This document shows, one piece after another, positions 60,583 through 64,000 of a stretch of 64,000 nt of DNA. Source of the DNA: Cotesia glomerata (Eukaryota > Arthropoda > Insecta > Hymenoptera > Braconidae); contig NC_058166.1 in NCBI RefSeq assembly GCF_020080835.1, forward strand, positions 7,874,469 through 7,938,468. The letters run 5' to 3'. Position numbers and translations under genes: made by a program. Numbering within the stretch: position 1 is the stretch's first letter; every line of letters starts with the position of its first letter. The notes below the pieces were generated by a model, which was not told the DNA's origin, made no database searches, and was given only the letters and a program-made list of their open reading frames with translations.

Positions 60583-62088
60583 CCAGGGAAAGTTGAACTC
60601 TTGTTAAGTGTGAGAGAAAGGTACTTACTAATGTTCTAGGCAAACCGAGGTAGAGTTCCTTCAAGTGTTATTGTGGGAAGAGTATTCACCACAATTACCA
60701 CTCTGTAACAAGACTCCCTTTCCGTGCCAAAATTTTGGACTTTATACCTTTTAAAATTTTTACTTATAGCAAACGAAATTTGGAATTTATCGCCATCTGT
60801 ACGGCGTCATCGAACGAGAATTTAAAAATAATTATTTAGTATTCTAATCGTATTTTCGTTCATTCTCTATCCATTCGTCTCGCCAAATTCTAAGTTTTTA
60901 ATTTAATTTTCGTAATTTAAATATTAAATTCATTTATCCAATTCGACAGATTACATAAATTTCAATCAAAATACATTTTCATACAAAATCCTCGTCGGGA
61001 CGTAAAAATCTCTGTACCTAACTTATTTTCACAACATAATTAATTTCCAAAAATTATTTCCCACACAACATAATTTTGGGACTTAAAAAAAAATAATTAA
61101 TTGGATATTTCGAATTTTATTCGAAATATTCAAATAGTTATTAATTTCAAATAGATTCAATTTTTGTTCTCTGAAAGAACAAAAATTATCACGCCACGGT
61201 TTCGCTTATATTAGCTCGGCAATATTTACTGCCAGCGAACAAGCGACGCCACCTGTCGCACGATTGGCGAACTAACAAAATTTTTTTCGTTGTAATAATT
61301 TTAACTAAAGGAAATAATTTTATAAACAGAAATTAAAAATCGTCGTAAACAAATAATAATATTATAAACAAAACTTGTTGAAGTGATTCATCCCATACTA
61401 ACTTACACAACTTAGAAAATTTCCACTCGCGTGAAATAAATATTTTTACTGGTAGATATTTATTACCGTATCGGTAGTAATTAATTATAAACAAACAACG
61501 CTACATAATTTTTAGTGAACAATTGATTTAATGAGAAAGAAAAGTTTAATAAAATATTCATAATTAATATCTATTATTAACCCGTCTAAACACAGTAAAA
61601 CTTTTTGTGTTTAACAATATAAACAAATAGTCTGGACTAATTTCTATTGATTGTCCAATCATTAAATGTTTAAGCAAAAGGTCTTAAATTAACTAAACAA
61701 TAATTTTAGAAATTTATAATGACTAATATAAATTAAACATTACTCTTTTCACAACTTTTTGGTGAATAATACTCTTTATAAACATAAATTATTATTATTA
61801 ATACTCGTAACGTCAATTCAAATAAGAAAAAGAATTATTTACAGAATCACACAAAATTAATTTAGAACAGAACTCGGCCCGTAGAGTAGGTAGCCGCGGT
61901 CGCTTCCCTCCTTGTCTCGTCTTTCTTGCCCTCCTCCTCAGCTGATCCTTACTAGCTATCGACCCTCTCTCTTTTTCCTACTCCAGATCCCTCTTCCCAT
62001 TATCTGGGTTATTACTGTCTTGCAAATCTTCAATATTTATAACTGGTCTGCAGAGTAGAGATTCTAAGTATGATTTTTGTGTCCTCCC
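60583..62088. other. AT-rich, nothing recognised
   Basis: 61180-61265 and 61865-61990 are GC-richer islands without a frame. I cannot assign a gene or matched repeat. Confidence 0.45.
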
Positions 62089-62358
62089 TCATGTATAAAT
62101 TTTCATAGAATTTCGACAAAAAAAGCGTAACTGTGTATGCACGTATTTTATCATTGATTCCCCATCGTACCATTCAAGACCGTGTTTTCGAGTTAAGGCG
62201 TTGTTTTCGAGCTGTCTTTCTTCGGATAGCAGGTTAAACGAAAATTCAGGAGCCAAAATCCAATGTGCAGTATCACCGTTAATTAGAGAGGTTATACCTA
62301 TTTCTTTAGGCAAAAATTTACGGTCGTTATTTATAAAACCTTGTATATATTGAAACAC
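62089..62358 (-). CDS. Unrecognised coding fragment with IQGFI motif
   Basis: Eighty-nine codons read FQYIQGFINNDRKFLPKEIG, GDTAHWILAPEFSFNLLSEE and ALTRKHGLEWYDGE. The pattern (hydrophobic-QGF, KEIG, H-W-ILAP, LEW-DG) is one I loosely associate with nuclease-like ORFs of multi-gene insect mobile elements, without a firm name. It shares strand with the protease remnant at 58.9-59.4 kb and the Cys-rich ORF at 63.7-64.0 kb, so all three may derive from one element or a few related ones. No start context or full-length domain is visible. Confidence 0.45.
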   Translation of the reverse strand: MFQYIQGFINNDRKFLPKEIGITSLINGDTAHWILAPEFSFNLLSEERQLENNALTRKHGLEWYDGESMIKYVHTQLRFFCRNSMKIYT

Positions 62359-63736
62359 TAAATTTTTGCTTAATTTAAAAATTTAATTATTTAGACCATT
62401 AAACCTCGCGAATAAGAAATAATCGCCTAAACTTCTAAAAATTGGTATTCGCTGCTCTGGGATATTCCGCTCACGTGAACCAATGAGTGTCTTTGTCTTT
62501 AGATGAATTTATTAGTTTTTGACAGAAGTTTCCACGCGTTCCAGTTAACTTGCTTTAATTACTTACAATTTTTAACTGCAAGGATGACCCTTCGTCTTTG
62601 ATTGACCCTTTGGCAGGTTGCAGGTAGTCGTAGTAAAGAGGTGTTGGTGTTTTCAACAATAAATAGTGATTGGCGACAAGGATTATAACAAACTTAACTT
62701 TATTTCACCAAATCAACACTTTAAATATAAACTTGTAGTATTTCGGTAACGCAATTCAACGAAATACTTGTAAAAATAGGACACTTATACTTAGAATTAT
62801 AACTAATTAAATATTAATGAATAAACGTGGTGAATAATCACCTAATGCAAAATAATAAAATTAATAGAAATAATATAACATATTATTTCGATAGATAATA
62901 AACTTTTAGAGATTTAGTGAGTTTTTGGTGAGTAGACACCTGATAGTAGTAATAGTAATTTATAAGATTTGACTAAGAAAAATCTAGCGTGGTGGTTGAC
63001 ACCGGGGGATAGATCGAAGTGTCAATCAGTGCTCAGGTTATAAGGTTCGTAACCGCTCTTCCCCTCCTTGTGTCGTCCTGTGACGTCACAGGGGCTACAC
63101 ATTAATTTAGCTAGTGTTGGTAGCTAGTGCCAAGCCAAGACTACCCCGTCAATTTTTGAACCGAGCTAGCTCTTTGAATGAATTAGTGAGTCGTCACCGG
63201 GTATAGGAATAATAGGATGATAGAAATTAGTGATGAGTGATCACCTATGAAGGATGCTTAGATGGGATAGTAGTCAGAAAAGTTGGTGAGTAGTCACCTG
63301 TAGATGAATAATTAATTTAGTAGAACGTGTCCTTGAGCTAATGGTCGAAACTCCGGTCTAGACTTCGATCTATTTGACTAAATAAAAAAAATAATTATAA
63401 TTATGGTTTAATTGTAGCTTGTTGTTTTTTTTGACTGGTCTGCAGCTGTAAATAAAACAAATTCAACTGGCAGATAAAGTATTAGATGGTATGAATGGTA
63501 TGATGATTACATAAACATTAATAGGAATGATTATATTAATTTTTATTTTAAAGTAGTAAACATTTCTTGAATTTTTTTTAATATTATAATATAATATACT
63601 TGAAGTATTAGCAGTAATGATTTGTAATAAAAAAAATAGTAATGAAAAAATAATAATAAAGTAATAATAATAAAAAAAAATTTTTTTGAGAAGAATAATG
63701 AGGATAAGATGGATCTTTCTAAACCGTAAGGAGGGT
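62359..63736. other. Non-coding with recurring GGTGAnTnnTCACC words
   Basis: Palindrome-like words GTGAATAATCAC, GTGAGTAGACACC, GTGAGTCGTCACC, ATGAGTGATCACC and GTGAGTAGTCACC lie at about 62830, 62930, 63186, 63233 and 63285. The block resembles an LTR or leader region. No gene is supported. Confidence 0.45.
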
Positions 63737-64000
63737 TTATTTCTTAGTAGCATGAAGGTGGGCCTCGTGGAAGAGTTCCATATCCTCTTGGGTATACTTG
63801 GTACCGATCCAGTCCTTGTATTTTGGCCAACGCCTGTTACAGACCCGGCACAGGGAATCGAAGAATTGAATCGCAATTCCACATCCTGGACAGCGTCCAC
63901 GAAAGTAATCGTTTAATTCCTTTTCGTGAGGACGGAAACACGTTTCCGTGGTAACTTGATCTTGGTAGCAGACATGACACATGTCTGGCCTCCACGGTAA
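63737..64000 (-). CDS. Cys-rich protein, partial at window edge
   Basis: The open frame runs from the right edge of the window to a stop at 63737. It contains DMCHVCYQDQ, GRCPGCGIAIQFFDSLCRVC and NRRWPKYKDWIGTKYTQEDM. Three C-X2-C pairs suggest two zinc ribbons. An internal ATG is at 63982, but the frame stays open to 64000, so the true start may be outside. I do not recognise the family. The remaining codons (DMELFHEAHLHATKK) end cleanly. Confidence 0.5.
   Translation of the reverse strand, partial: LPWRPDMCHVCYQDQVTTETCFRPHEKELNDYFRGRCPGCGIAIQFFDSLCRVCNRRWPKYKDWIGTKYTQEDMELFHEAHLHATKK

Overview
The window looks like AT-rich, repeat-dense nuclear DNA of an insect. A hymenopteran, possibly a parasitoid wasp, is my guess from the repeat families, but nothing here proves it. 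There are no operons or bacterial signals. Genes are split by GT-AG introns, and three 100-base N runs mark assembly gaps.

The one conserved host gene I can support is on the minus strand: the alpha subunit of soluble (nitric-oxide-sensitive) guanylyl cyclase. Six of its exons lie at 45959-45614, 24532-24160, 16007-15828, 15453-15315, 14203-14037 and 9839-9696. All five splice joins keep frame. The encoded order is end of the H-NOX-like domain, HNOBA/PAS-like domain, signalling helix, and the first two thirds of the cyclase catalytic domain. The first exon(s) should lie right of 45959 and the last left of 9696; I could not find either. Almost everything between 9.7 and 46 kb is therefore intron, filled with mobile DNA.

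Layout. 0-9.7 kb: non-autonomous terminal-inverted-repeat (TIR) elements and MITEs. 9.7-16 kb: four cyclase exons and a 2.5-kb element with about 0.5-kb TIRs carrying nested insertions. 16.6-23.0 kb: a near full-length Helitron (Rep/helicase) with both ends recognisable, an 84-base intron, one internal stop codon and a 481-bp duplication of its 5' part. 23-33 kb: MITEs, two pieces of an uncharacterised transposon-like protein family, and a 2.1-kb hAT-like non-autonomous element with perfect 8-bp target duplication and several nested elements. 33-43.9 kb: LTR-like fragments, two inverted copies of a 1.0-1.4-kb LTR-like unit whose flanks suggest an inversion, and a 5'-truncated R1-like non-LTR retrotransposon joined to a (CA)n tract. 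46-52 kb: more repeats, a convergent pair of unrecognised ORFs, and a possible plus-strand exon abutting a gap. 52-58.6 kb: mostly repeat arrays of one family. 58.8-64 kb, minus strand: a decayed adenovirus-protease-like domain (Polinton/Maverick type), two other unrecognised coding fragments, and a tRNA-derived SINE.

The most interesting points are the inferred LTR-mediated inversion (36.5-43.6 kb), the three decayed copies of one unnamed protein family, the Helitron's duplicated 5' region and small intron, and the unexplained minus-strand gene remains at 58.8-64 kb. I see no intact system that I can claim as new.
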